Shown here in pieces: positions 1 to 8,087 of a DNA stretch of 64,000 nucleotides. The translations under genes were made by a program, and so were the position numbers. This DNA comes from Acerihabitans sp035013185 (lineage in GTDB: Bacteria > Pseudomonadota > Gammaproteobacteria > Enterobacterales > Enterobacteriaceae). The notes under the pieces were generated by a model. That model was not told the origin of the DNA. It worked only from the letters and a program-made list of their open reading frames with translations, and made no database searches. Position 1 is the stretch's first letter. Each line of letters opens with the position of its first letter. The DNA lies in the NCBI RefSeq assembly GCF_035013185.1, contig NZ_JAYGJO010000005.1:198709-262708 (forward strand). Reading direction: 5' to 3'.

Positions 1-48
1 ATTATCTCCTGTCAAACTGACTTAGTTTATTCAACCGAGGAATATGAC

Positions 49-1371
49 ATGAAAAAACAATTAAAAATTGCAGTTATCGGAGGTGGTTCAAGCTACACCC
101 CGGAGTTGATTGAAGGGCTGTTAAAGCGCAAGGATGAGTTACCCATTCGCGAACTGTGGCTAGTCGATATCGACGAGGGCCGAGAAAAGGTCAACATTAT
201 TGCGGAACTCTCTCGGCGTATGATCAAGAAAGCCGGTCTGAGCATCGATGTACAGGTCACTTTTGACCGCCGCCTGGCGTTGGAAAATGCCGATTTTGTC
301 TGTTCACAGTTCCGGGCCGGGTGTCTTGAAGGTCGTATAAGAGATGAACGTATTGCACTCAAATACGGCATGATTGGCCAAGAAACAAATGGGCTAGGTG
401 GGTTCGCTAACGCATGTCGTACCATCCCCATCGCATTAGACATCTGTAAAGACATGGAAAAGCTCTGTCCAGATGCTTGGTTGCTAAACTTTACGAACCC
501 ATCAGGTATCGTTACAGAGGCCATCCTTAAGCATACTAACGTGAAGGCAATTGGTTTGTGTAACGTGCCGGTTATCATGCAAAAAGGCATCGCAAAGCTA
601 CTGAACGTCCATGAACAAGACTTTATTATGCAAGTCGCTGGTCTTAATCACTTAATTTGGGCTCGCCAGATTTTACACAAAGGCGAGGACAAACTTAACG
701 AGGTAGTACAAGAAATACTCAATGGAAGAGACTATCTTATCCCCAGCAACATTCCAAAGTTCGCTTGGCCAAGAGAGCTTATCGAGAATATGGGGATGAT
801 CCCTTGTGCATACCTTCGTTACTACTATATGAGTCAGGACATTATGCAGCAGGAACTGCATGAGGCTGGCGACGAAGGAACCCGTGGTGAAGTCGTGAAA
901 GCCATGGAAAAACGGTTGTTTACGCTCTACAAAAATCCGGAGTTAGCAGAAAAGCCAAAAGAGCTGGAAAAACGTGGGGGTCAGTATTACTCGGAAGCTG
1001 CGTGCGAACTGATGGCTTCTATCTATAATGATAAACGAACCATAATGCATGTGAATACGCGTAACAACTGTACCATCACCGGCCTACCTGCTGATTGTGT
1101 GGTAGAAGTCAGTTCTGTGATCACTCAAAACGGTCCACTCCCACTGAACGTTGCGCCATTCCCTTCCGATACGCTACGTTTGATTCAATTGATGAAAGAA
1201 TTTGAAACACTCACTGTGAGTGCTGCAGTTAATGGTAATCTGAATGATGCTAAGCGCGCGTTAATTCTTAACCCACTCGTTAATACAGGCAGTGTACTCG
1301 ATGATGCACTGAAAGAAACCATAACAGAGAATCTAGATTTCATGCCGCAGTTTAAGTGGATGGTTGAATAG
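49..1371 (+). CDS. GH4 family 6-phospho-glycosidase (6-phospho-beta-glucosidase type)
   Basis: 440 residues, the usual GH4 length. The N-terminal IAVIGGGSSYTPELIEG motif is the NAD-binding Rossmann loop. Metal and catalytic residues of the family are visible: Cys171 in GLCNVP and His201 in AGLNHLIW, with the NPSG loop before them. GH4 enzymes hydrolyse phosphorylated disaccharides in the cytoplasm by an NAD+/Mn2+ redox-elimination mechanism; the sequence resembles the CelF/LicH-type 6-phospho-beta-glucosidases. A GAGGAA ribosome site sits just before the ATG. It lies upstream of a cellobiose/lactose-type PTS, so it probably cleaves the phospho-sugar that PTS delivers. Family assignment is firm; the exact sugar (gluco or galacto, alpha or beta) is inferred. 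Confidence 0.93.
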   Translation: MKKQLKIAVIGGGSSYTPELIEGLLKRKDELPIRELWLVDIDEGREKVNIIAELSRRMIKKAGLSIDVQVTFDRRLALENADFVCSQFRAGCLEGRIRDERIALKYGMIGQETNGLGGFANACRTIPIALDICKDMEKLCPDAWLLNFTNPSGIVTEAILKHTNVKAIGLCNVPVIMQKGIAKLLNVHEQDFIMQVAGLNHLIWARQILHKGEDKLNEVVQEILNGRDYLIPSNIPKFAWPRELIENMGMIPCAYLRYYYMSQDIMQQELHEAGDEGTRGEVVKAMEKRLFTLYKNPELAEKPKELEKRGGQYYSEAACELMASIYNDKRTIMHVNTRNNCTITGLPADCVVEVSSVITQNGPLPLNVAPFPSDTLRLIQLMKEFETLTVSAAVNGNLNDAKRALILNPLVNTGSVLDDALKETITENLDFMPQFKWMVE

Positions 1372-1705
1372 AGACTTGGAACTTAAATAATAAGTTCACC
1401 ACCTATTTATGGCTGTTAATCCAATTCTATTGTGATTGGTTGAATACCAATAACGGTATATTTTAATTTATTCTCTATGCGAATCGTCCAGGCTGTTATC
1501 GAGATATTACCTCTTTACTTGAAAGAATAAAATAATAAAACTACTTATATATTTTTTAATGAAAATGGGAGGCAGATCATAGAATAGAATCGAGAAAAAA
1601 GACAGTATAAAGCATATGGAATTAAATAAAAAATAAAATATCGAAGGATATCACTATTTCTGTTTTATAAAAGATAAACGTCTTCCATAACTACGGTGTA
1701 ACATT
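1372..1705. other. intergenic region, no gene seen
   Basis: An A+T-rich spacer of 334 bases between the GH4 gene and the PTS IIC gene. It holds no credible reading frame and no strong hairpin with a T-run. It is long enough for a separate promoter for the PTS genes, but I cannot point to a convincing -35/-10 pair. Confidence 0.5.
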
Positions 1706-3049
1706 ATGAATAAATTAACGGAATTTTTGGACAAGTATTTTGTTCCATATGCTGCAATAGTTGCAAATCAAAGACATCTACAAGCTATAAGAGATGGATT
1801 GGTGATGTCAATGTCATTAATTATAGTGGGTTCTATATTCTTAATCATTGCCAATCTGCCAGTCCCTGGTTATGCAGATTTTATGGCTTCAGTTTTTGGT
1901 AGTGGATGGAAGCAAGTTTTATCTTATCCGGTTTATGCAACCTTTGGCTTACTGGCTCTTTTTGTCAGTATAGGTGTTGCCTATAGATTGGCTGAGAAAT
2001 ATTCACTCGATGCCGTGGCAGCAGCCACTGCTTCGGTAGCATCATTTATGATAGTGTCTCCTTATCAAATACCCATTTTTGTGAAAGAGCTAAACAAAAC
2101 AATAGATGTTTCTGGTATAAATCTCAATTATATGGGTGCAAAGGGAATGTTTGTTTCTATCCTTATGGCCATTTTATCTGTAGAAATAATGAGATTTTTT
2201 GTAAAAAAAGGCTTTGTTATAAAAATGCCTGATAGTGTACCACCGGCCGTATCAAAATCCTTTACCGCATTGATCCCACTGCTGTTTATAATAACATTTT
2301 CTTTAGTTTTAAGAGTGGGGTTTGAAAAAACACATTGGGGTGATTTACACAATTTAATACAAACGATAGTCTCAAAACCCTTATTATATGCTGGCGGTTC
2401 CTATTGGGGCGCTATGCTAACAACGTTGTTTATTAGCTTACTTTGGGCCGTCGGATTACATGGTTCAACGATAGTTCAAGCTGTGATGATGCCTATTTGG
2501 CTTACATTTATGGATCAAAATAGAATTGCTTTTGAAGCGGGAAAAGAATTGCCAAATATTGTCACGTTTGACTTTTTCTATTTCTCTACAAAAATGGGAG
2601 GAGCAGGTTCGACGTTGATGTTAGTCCTTTTTATGGCTTTTTTAGCAAAATCGAGACATCTAAAAGAAATTGGCAAATTGTCAATCGTTCCCGGTATATT
2701 TAACATAAATGAACCTGTTATATTTGGCGTACCAATGGTATTGAATCCATTGTTATTAATACCTTTCATTATCGCCCCGCTGGTCGCCACAACAACTGCC
2801 TATTTTTCTATGGCAACAGGTCTTGTTCCTAAACTCACGGGAGTAACTTTACCTTGGACTACACCTGTTGGGATATATGGGTTTCTCGCGACAAATGGGA
2901 GTTTTGCAGCGGTTATATTAACAGCGGTCAATTTATTAATTGTCGCAGTCATTTATTATCCATTTTTCAAAGTATTTGATGCCCAAAAATGTAAAGAAGA
3001 AATGCAAACAGAAGAATTAAATGAATTTTGTATAAAAGCAATAAAATAA
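1706..3049 (+). CDS. PTS lactose/cellobiose-type EIIC permease
   Basis: 447 residues, almost entirely hydrophobic, with about ten membrane segments, matching the EIIC of the lactose/N,N'-diacetylchitobiose/cellobiose family. The family hallmark NEPVIFG is present (Glu336), which in solved EIIC structures contacts the sugar. It forms the inner-membrane channel that takes up a beta-glycoside while IIB and IIA phosphorylate it. The separate IIB gene follows after 26 bases and IIA is further down, interrupted by an enolase-superfamily gene. Codon use is markedly A+T-rich compared with the GH4 gene upstream. Substrate not determinable from sequence. Confidence 0.93.
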   Translation: MNKLTEFLDKYFVPYAAIVANQRHLQAIRDGLVMSMSLIIVGSIFLIIANLPVPGYADFMASVFGSGWKQVLSYPVYATFGLLALFVSIGVAYRLAEKYSLDAVAAATASVASFMIVSPYQIPIFVKELNKTIDVSGINLNYMGAKGMFVSILMAILSVEIMRFFVKKGFVIKMPDSVPPAVSKSFTALIPLLFIITFSLVLRVGFEKTHWGDLHNLIQTIVSKPLLYAGGSYWGAMLTTLFISLLWAVGLHGSTIVQAVMMPIWLTFMDQNRIAFEAGKELPNIVTFDFFYFSTKMGGAGSTLMLVLFMAFLAKSRHLKEIGKLSIVPGIFNINEPVIFGVPMVLNPLLLIPFIIAPLVATTTAYFSMATGLVPKLTGVTLPWTTPVGIYGFLATNGSFAAVILTAVNLLIVAVIYYPFFKVFDAQKCKEEMQTEELNEFCIKAIK

Positions 3050-3075
3050 TCATAAAAACATGTGGAGAAAACAAA

Positions 3076-3381
3076 ATGATAAAAATATTACTTTGTTGTG
3101 TGGCAGGAATGTCAACAAGCTTATTAGTTACTAAAATAAAGAAAGCGGCTGAAGCTGAAAATATTGAGTGTGAAGTATCTGCAGTCGCCATCGATCAGTT
3201 AAAATCAAATATAGAGGGTGTGAACGTTGTTTTGTTAGGCCCGCAAATTAAATACAAACTACCCGAAGTTAAAAAAATATGTGATGAAAAGAATATCCCG
3301 TGTGATGTAATAAACATGGTTGATTATGGGTTGATGAACGGAAAGAAAGTATTGGATTTCTGCATGAAAATGGCTAAATAA
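3076..3381 (+). CDS. PTS lactose/cellobiose-type EIIB
   Basis: 101 residues from the ATG at 3076, chosen because GTGGAG lies about 9 bases upstream and the product then begins like all EIIB-cellobiose proteins (MIKILLCCVAGMSTSLL). An in-frame upstream ATG at 3028 would add 16 atypical residues and overlap the IIC gene. Cys8, in the CVAGMSTS P-loop, is the phosphorylated residue that passes phosphate from IIA to the incoming sugar. Cytoplasmic; works with the IIC gene just upstream and the IIA at 4907. Complete length for the family. Confidence 0.93.
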   Translation: MIKILLCCVAGMSTSLLVTKIKKAAEAENIECEVSAVAIDQLKSNIEGVNVVLLGPQIKYKLPEVKKICDEKNIPCDVINMVDYGLMNGKKVLDFCMKMAK

Positions 3382-3601
3382 AATCATAGTAGAACGCGAT
3401 CTTTACATTTGGGTGGAAATGAGACGCCTGTAAGCAGATTTCATCGTCTTTTATGTAACGTTAGTTTTTGTGCTCGAGATAACCCGATTCTCATCTCGAT
3501 AGCTTGCTGAAGGCCAACTCATTTCCGCGATATCTGAATGTTGGTGTGGCGTGAATATATGCGATCGACATATTTAATTGATTTCTAAGGTAAAATTAAA
3601 G

Positions 3602-4774
3602 ATGAAAATTACTGACATTGAAGTATTTTGTGCCGATTTTGATAAATCGGCACCTAATGAACCCATTTTTATAAAAATAAATACCGATGAGGGGATAAGT
3701 GGTTTTGGTGAAGCCGGCGTTGCTTATGGTAATGCGAAACTGGGTGCCATTGGACAAATTCAAGATTTTTCTAAGTTGATTATAGGAGAAGACCCCTTAT
3801 GTATAGAAAAAATTTGGGATCATCTCTATCGAGATACCTTTTGGGGACAAGGCGGTGGGACCGTAATATTTTCAGCTATCAGTGCAATCGATATTGCGTT
3901 GTGGGATATAAAAGGCAAAGCATTAAATGCACCGGTTTATGAATTATTAGGTGGAAAAACACGTAATAAAATCAGGGCATATGCTAGCCAGATTCAATTT
4001 GGCTGGGATGCCGATTCAGCACCACTAGGTGGGACTGAGGAAATTGCAGCAGCCGCAAAAAAAGCCGTTGACGAAGGTTATACCGCCATTAAAGTAGATC
4101 CAATACAACGAGACCAACAGGGGAGAAAAATTTCCAGAAATGATGGGCTTTTGACATATGATAAATTAAAGTTATGTCGTGAAAGATTATTAGCCATCAG
4201 ACAGGCTGTTGGGGATGATGTTGATATTATTTTGGAATTACATGCCAAGACTGATGTCAATTCAGCCCTTCAAATAAGTAAATTACTCGATGATTTAAAT
4301 ATTTATTATATGGAAGAAGCCTGTGGGTCACTAAACCCTCAACTGGTTAAATGTTTGAAAGAAAAAATAAATATTCCTTTGGCCGCCGGTGAGCGTATTT
4401 ATACACGATACGGGTTTAAACCATTTTTAGAAAATAGGCTATTAGATATCATTCAACCAGATGTTGCTACGTGTGGTGGAATATCTGAGTGCAAGAAAAT
4501 CTGTGATATGGCTAGAATATATGATGTTTTAGTTCAACCCCATATTTGTGGGGGGCCAATTTCTGCGGCAGCCGCAATACAAATAGAAGCAGTCATTCCT
4601 AATTTTTGCATTCATGAGCATCATGTGGGTAATTTAAGTCAGTTTACTAGAAATCTAGGTACTTATGATGACCAGCCTGTTGATGGTTATCTTACAGTGC
4701 CTAACCGTCCTGGAATAGGCCAGGAAATACCAAAAGAAATCATGAAAAAATGCAATATAATCAAAGTGAAGTAA
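3602..4774 (+). CDS. enolase-superfamily (mandelate racemase/galactonate dehydratase-like) enzyme
   Basis: 390 residues from ATG 3602 (AAGG about 11 bases before; an upstream start at 3578 adds eight residues). The mandelate racemase/muconate lactonizing N-terminal cap is followed by a TIM barrel. The three Mg ligands are recognisable: Glu212 in LELHA, Glu238 in MEEA and Glu264 in AGER. His314 in QPHICGGP is the usual catalytic base, and the GGI motif precedes it. Family members dehydrate aldonic or uronic acids to 2-keto-3-deoxy acids, or epimerise them. Its position inside a PTS gene set, between IIB and IIA, is unusual and suggests that the imported glycoside contains an acid sugar. Family is sure, reaction inferred. 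Confidence 0.85.
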   Translation: MKITDIEVFCADFDKSAPNEPIFIKINTDEGISGFGEAGVAYGNAKLGAIGQIQDFSKLIIGEDPLCIEKIWDHLYRDTFWGQGGGTVIFSAISAIDIALWDIKGKALNAPVYELLGGKTRNKIRAYASQIQFGWDADSAPLGGTEEIAAAAKKAVDEGYTAIKVDPIQRDQQGRKISRNDGLLTYDKLKLCRERLLAIRQAVGDDVDIILELHAKTDVNSALQISKLLDDLNIYYMEEACGSLNPQLVKCLKEKINIPLAAGERIYTRYGFKPFLENRLLDIIQPDVATCGGISECKKICDMARIYDVLVQPHICGGPISAAAAIQIEAVIPNFCIHEHHVGNLSQFTRNLGTYDDQPVDGYLTVPNRPGIGQEIPKEIMKKCNIIKVK

Positions 4775-4906
4775 TTTTTAAATTTTTATAACGTCATACC
4801 GTTCCGTGCCATTGATGAGGGTTCACGCGGTCATGACCTTGATACCCAGGGTTTGTCACAGCTTGTTAGAAACGTTTTTTTGGTCAATTAGCTTCGGGAG
4901 ATAAGT

Positions 4907-5248
4907 ATGGAACTTGACACTATCAACATGAATTTTGAAGCAACCATAATGGAACTTATCATCAACGCAGGAGAATCGAAAAGCTGCGCCATGCAGGCTT
5001 TGGCCTGTGCTAAAAAAGGCGAATGGGATAAAATCGATAGCCTGTTGGAACAATCGAGTGAGGCCGCCAAACAGGCACACAAAGTGCAGACTGAATTTAT
5101 CGGCATGGACGAAGGTAGCGGAAAACTGGCCATTAATCTGATCATGGTGCATGCCCAGGACCATATTATGACCGCCATGCTGGCACGCGAGCTGATTGAA
5201 GAGTTAATTGACATTCACCACCAACTTCATCAACTCCAGAACAGATAA
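4907..5248 (+). CDS. PTS lactose/cellobiose-type EIIA
   Basis: 113 residues, all-helical EIIA of the lactose/cellobiose family. The conserved MVHAQDHIMTA helix (His82 to His86) carries the histidine that takes phosphate from HPr. A GGGAGAT ribosome site lies 7 bases upstream of the ATG. It completes the IIC (1706) and IIB (3076) set, giving a full permease. Being separated from IIB by a dehydratase gene and by 132 bases suggests that the cluster was assembled or rearranged. No IIA-linked regulator of the PRD type lies nearby; only a LysR gene follows. Confidence 0.93.
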   Translation: MELDTINMNFEATIMELIINAGESKSCAMQALACAKKGEWDKIDSLLEQSSEAAKQAHKVQTEFIGMDEGSGKLAINLIMVHAQDHIMTAMLARELIEELIDIHHQLHQLQNR

Positions 5249-5567
5249 TTTTTTCATCTATTTTATTTATAGGTATTGTTTAACTAAAATGGCCGATTGT
5301 GAAGCGGTAAAATCGTGCCGAGGGTATAGTAGTATACCGCCATCGATGACTGTACCCGCTGCCGCGTTCTACGCGCTAAATTGATATATATTTAGTTACC
5401 TTACTGAGGCGCGGAATTTCACCAATCGATGGCTGTGGCTTTATAATGGTGGATATCCATACATGAGGTCTGGTGGCATAATGCAGACGCGAAAGCTTGC
5501 ATTGAGAGTATAAATTCCACATGTGATTCCCGTTGAATATTGGGGGATTCACGAGGTAAACGCGCCA
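5249..5567. other. intergenic region with one short hairpin
   Basis: 319 bases between EIIA and the LysR gene. A perfect six-base inverted repeat GGTATA-GTAG-TATACC lies at 5323-5338 without a T-run, so it is more likely an operator-like palindrome than a terminator. No reading frame is supported here. Confidence 0.4.
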
Positions 5568-6497
5568 ATGGAACACAAACAAAACTTACTTACATACTTG
5601 TATACATTTAGTGTGGTGGCTAAGTTTCTTAGCTTTACGTTAGCTGCAGAGGAGTTATGCCTGACACAAGGTGCCGTCAGCTATCGAATTAAAAAATTAG
5701 AGCAGGACTTGGGGTTTAAGCTTTTTGTGAGATTGACTCGAAAACTTGAGTTAACTCAAGAAGGCCGCCGTATTTTAACAACATTAACCCATTCACTGGA
5801 TAGTGTCTTCTCGGAAATAGAAGATATTCGGTTCAATGAGCTACGCGGTGAGTTGTATATTGGCGTTGCACCCACATTCGCACATTTGTGGTTAGTTCCA
5901 CGTTTACCTGACTTTCAACGGGTACACCCTCACCTTGATGTTAAAATCCGCGTGAAAGCAAGTAAGTTAGATTTTCAAAACCAACCTGTAGATTTGGCAA
6001 TTTACTATGGTGATGTGAATCGCCATGCTGACTTCTATCATCACCGGCTATTTGATGAATATTTGATACCGGTTTGTACACCTGAGTATGCTGAGCGACT
6101 AGAATTTTTTAAGGACGAGTCGCGGTTGCATGAAGCGTGTTTTTTACACTGTACCGAGTCGCTGGAGTTTCTTTCTCCGCTGGCTGAATGGCAGCAGTGG
6201 CTAAAAAAGACGGATCGCGATATTCGTATCCTCAAACATAAATATGTTTTTAATCACGAAGAGCTAACGATGGTTGCCGCAAAACATTCAATGGGGATTG
6301 CGATGGGGCGTTATCATCTGATTAAGCCCTATTTGGATGGTGGCGAACTGGTCGCACCATTCGAACGTATACCCTCCGGGCTTGGTTATGATCTGATTTG
6401 CCCTAAAGGGCATGAGACCCGGTCAAGATTTCAAGCCTTTTCAACTTGGATTGAGAGATGTGTGGTTCAGAACACGTCGGCACGGGATTTGTTGTAA
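5568..6497 (+). CDS. LysR-family transcriptional regulator (GcvA-like)
   Basis: 309 residues from ATG 5568, preceded by GAGG about 12 bases upstream; a GTG at 5523 would add 15 residues without a clear ribosome site. The N-terminal winged helix-turn-helix contains LAAEELCLTQGAVSYRIKKLE, and the rest is a LysR substrate-binding domain with the GELYIGVAPTFAHLWLVPRL start of the effector fold typical of GcvA-like members. It reads in the same direction as the PTS/GH4 cluster and could control it, or be an unrelated neighbour; there is no divergent partner gene to decide. Confidence 0.85.
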   Translation: MEHKQNLLTYLYTFSVVAKFLSFTLAAEELCLTQGAVSYRIKKLEQDLGFKLFVRLTRKLELTQEGRRILTTLTHSLDSVFSEIEDIRFNELRGELYIGVAPTFAHLWLVPRLPDFQRVHPHLDVKIRVKASKLDFQNQPVDLAIYYGDVNRHADFYHHRLFDEYLIPVCTPEYAERLEFFKDESRLHEACFLHCTESLEFLSPLAEWQQWLKKTDRDIRILKHKYVFNHEELTMVAAKHSMGIAMGRYHLIKPYLDGGELVAPFERIPSGLGYDLICPKGHETRSRFQAFSTWIERCVVQNTSARDLL

Positions 6498-6594
6498 ACC
6501 CCGTTCCCCACAGGCGACGGCCAAGACACTTATCGAATTCGATATGTTTATGAATGACGAACCCCAATGGCAGGCACCGGCCACACTCAAAAAT

Positions 6595-6624
6595 AATGGT
6601 GCTTATAAAATGAATAGCACCATT
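6595..6624. terminator. hairpin between convergent genes, possible terminator
   Basis: Perfect nine-base inverted repeat AATGGTGCT / AGCACCATT with a 12-base loop, followed on the + strand by ACTCTTTTAT. It lies between the 3' ends of the LysR gene and the outer membrane factor gene. The U-run is weak, so function is uncertain. Confidence 0.4.
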
Positions 6625-6664
6625 ACTCTTTTATGCCCTGAAAACCATAACCTTGCTGACTCGA

Positions 6665-8086
6665 CTATTGATCGGCCGGTTTGTCCAATGATGTTCCCCC
6701 GCCCATCACTTTATATAGCGTGATCAAATTGACCAGGTAGGTTTCTTGAGTAGAAATCAGATTTTGCTGAGCACTATATAATGTCCTTTGCGCATCTAGG
6801 GCATTGAGGTACGTATCTACACCATTCCTATAACGCAAATCGGCCAAATGGTAATAGGATTCGGACGCGCTCACATAGGCTTTATGGGCGCTGAGCTGTT
6901 CCTGAATGGTACCGCGACGCGCTAATGCATCTGCAACCTCCTGGAACGCTGTTTGAACCGACTTCTCATAGGTGGCGACATAGAGCTCTTTCTGCGCTTT
7001 AGAATACTTCAATGCAGCGGTGTTATAGCCACCGGTAAACAGGGGTAAACTGATACTTGGCGAGAATGACCACAGCCCCGAACCATTTTTGAACAGCGAG
7101 GAGAGTTGTGAGCTCCCGACGCCGCCACTTGCGGTGAGTGAAATTGACGGGAAAAAATTGGCCCGTGCCGCACCAATACTGGCGTTAGTCGCTTTTAGAT
7201 TATGCTCGGCTTCGAGTACATCAGGTCGATTCAACAGCACTGTTGACGAAATGTTTGCCGGTATATCCTTCATTATGCCATTGAGATGCTCAATATTTTG
7301 CGGCAAAAGTGCCTCTGGTACACTTTGACCAACAGCAAGATCCAGTGCATTTTTATCCTGGGCCACACTCGTGGTGTAGTTGGCAACATCGGCACGCGCA
7401 GATTGATATGTCGTTTCCGCAGAAGACACATCCACCATGGAGAGGATCCCATGATTGAAGTTGTTCTGTGTCACCTGAAGCGAATCCCTCGCACTTTCCA
7501 TGGTTTGCTGTGCCGCGATAAGATTACTCTTATCCGCCGCCAGCGTTATCCAATAATCGACCACATTATAAATCACGGTGAGTTGGGTGCTTCTCGCCCC
7601 TTCTTGGGTTCCCAGGTAGGTCTCGAACTGTTCACGGGTCAAACTGCGGTTTTTGCCAAACAGATCCAGTTCAAATGAGCTGACATTGGCATCGGCCTCA
7701 GCGGAATTGCTTAGCGTGGTGTTGTTGCCCACCCCGGATAATGACCGCGAGCGGGTATTACTGATTTCTGCATTCACGGTAGGGAACAGGTTGGAACGCT
7801 CTTCGCCAAACTGTGCCTGCGCGGATTTCACATCCGCGATGGCCTCACGCAGATCCCGGCTGCTGTCCAGAGCCATCGCCACTACCTGCCGTAACCTGGC
7901 GTCAAGAATATAGTCGCGCCATGCCGTATCGGCCATATTCATCGAATGGGCCGTCTGGGGTGCATAAGCCGCGCCCTGGGGCATGCTGGCCGGCACCGGT
8001 GCCGTGGGCCGCTGATAGGTTGGATCCAATGAAATACACCCTGCCAATAATCCAGGCAACGATAGAATGAACAAACGTTTAATCAC
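6665..8086 (-). CDS. RND efflux outer membrane factor lipoprotein (OprM/NodT family)
   Basis: 473 residues from a GTG at 8086. I choose this start because GGAG sits six bases before it and it begins immediately after the pump's stop codon; an ATG at 8101 would overlap the pump gene. The signal peptide ends in the lipobox LLAGC (Cys17 after cleavage). Two outer membrane efflux repeats follow, starting DPTYQRP and with the ANFFPSISLTASGG signature of the second repeat. It forms the TolC-like trimeric exit duct of the tripartite pump. Third gene of the operon with the adaptor and pump. Confidence 0.93.
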   Translation of the reverse strand: MIKRLFILSLPGLLAGCISLDPTYQRPTAPVPASMPQGAAYAPQTAHSMNMADTAWRDYILDARLRQVVAMALDSSRDLREAIADVKSAQAQFGEERSNLFPTVNAEISNTRSRSLSGVGNNTTLSNSAEADANVSSFELDLFGKNRSLTREQFETYLGTQEGARSTQLTVIYNVVDYWITLAADKSNLIAAQQTMESARDSLQVTQNNFNHGILSMVDVSSAETTYQSARADVANYTTSVAQDKNALDLAVGQSVPEALLPQNIEHLNGIMKDIPANISSTVLLNRPDVLEAEHNLKATNASIGAARANFFPSISLTASGGVGSSQLSSLFKNGSGLWSFSPSISLPLFTGGYNTAALKYSKAQKELYVATYEKSVQTAFQEVADALARRGTIQEQLSAHKAYVSASESYYHLADLRYRNGVDTYLNALDAQRTLYSAQQNLISTQETYLVNLITLYKVMGGGTSLDKPADQ

Positions 8087-8087
8087 A

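Noticed and set aside
93..590. 165-codon frame on the minus strand inside the GH4 gene
   Set aside because: Antisense shadow of a gene with clear family motifs on the + strand; no ribosome site or domain.
3028..3075. Upstream start for the EIIB gene
   Set aside because: It overlaps the EIIC 3' end and adds residues that EIIB proteins lack; the ATG at 3076 has a good ribosome site.
6412..6723. 103-codon + strand frame after the LysR gene
   Set aside because: Overlaps the LysR 3' end in another frame and runs into the outer membrane factor gene; no motif.
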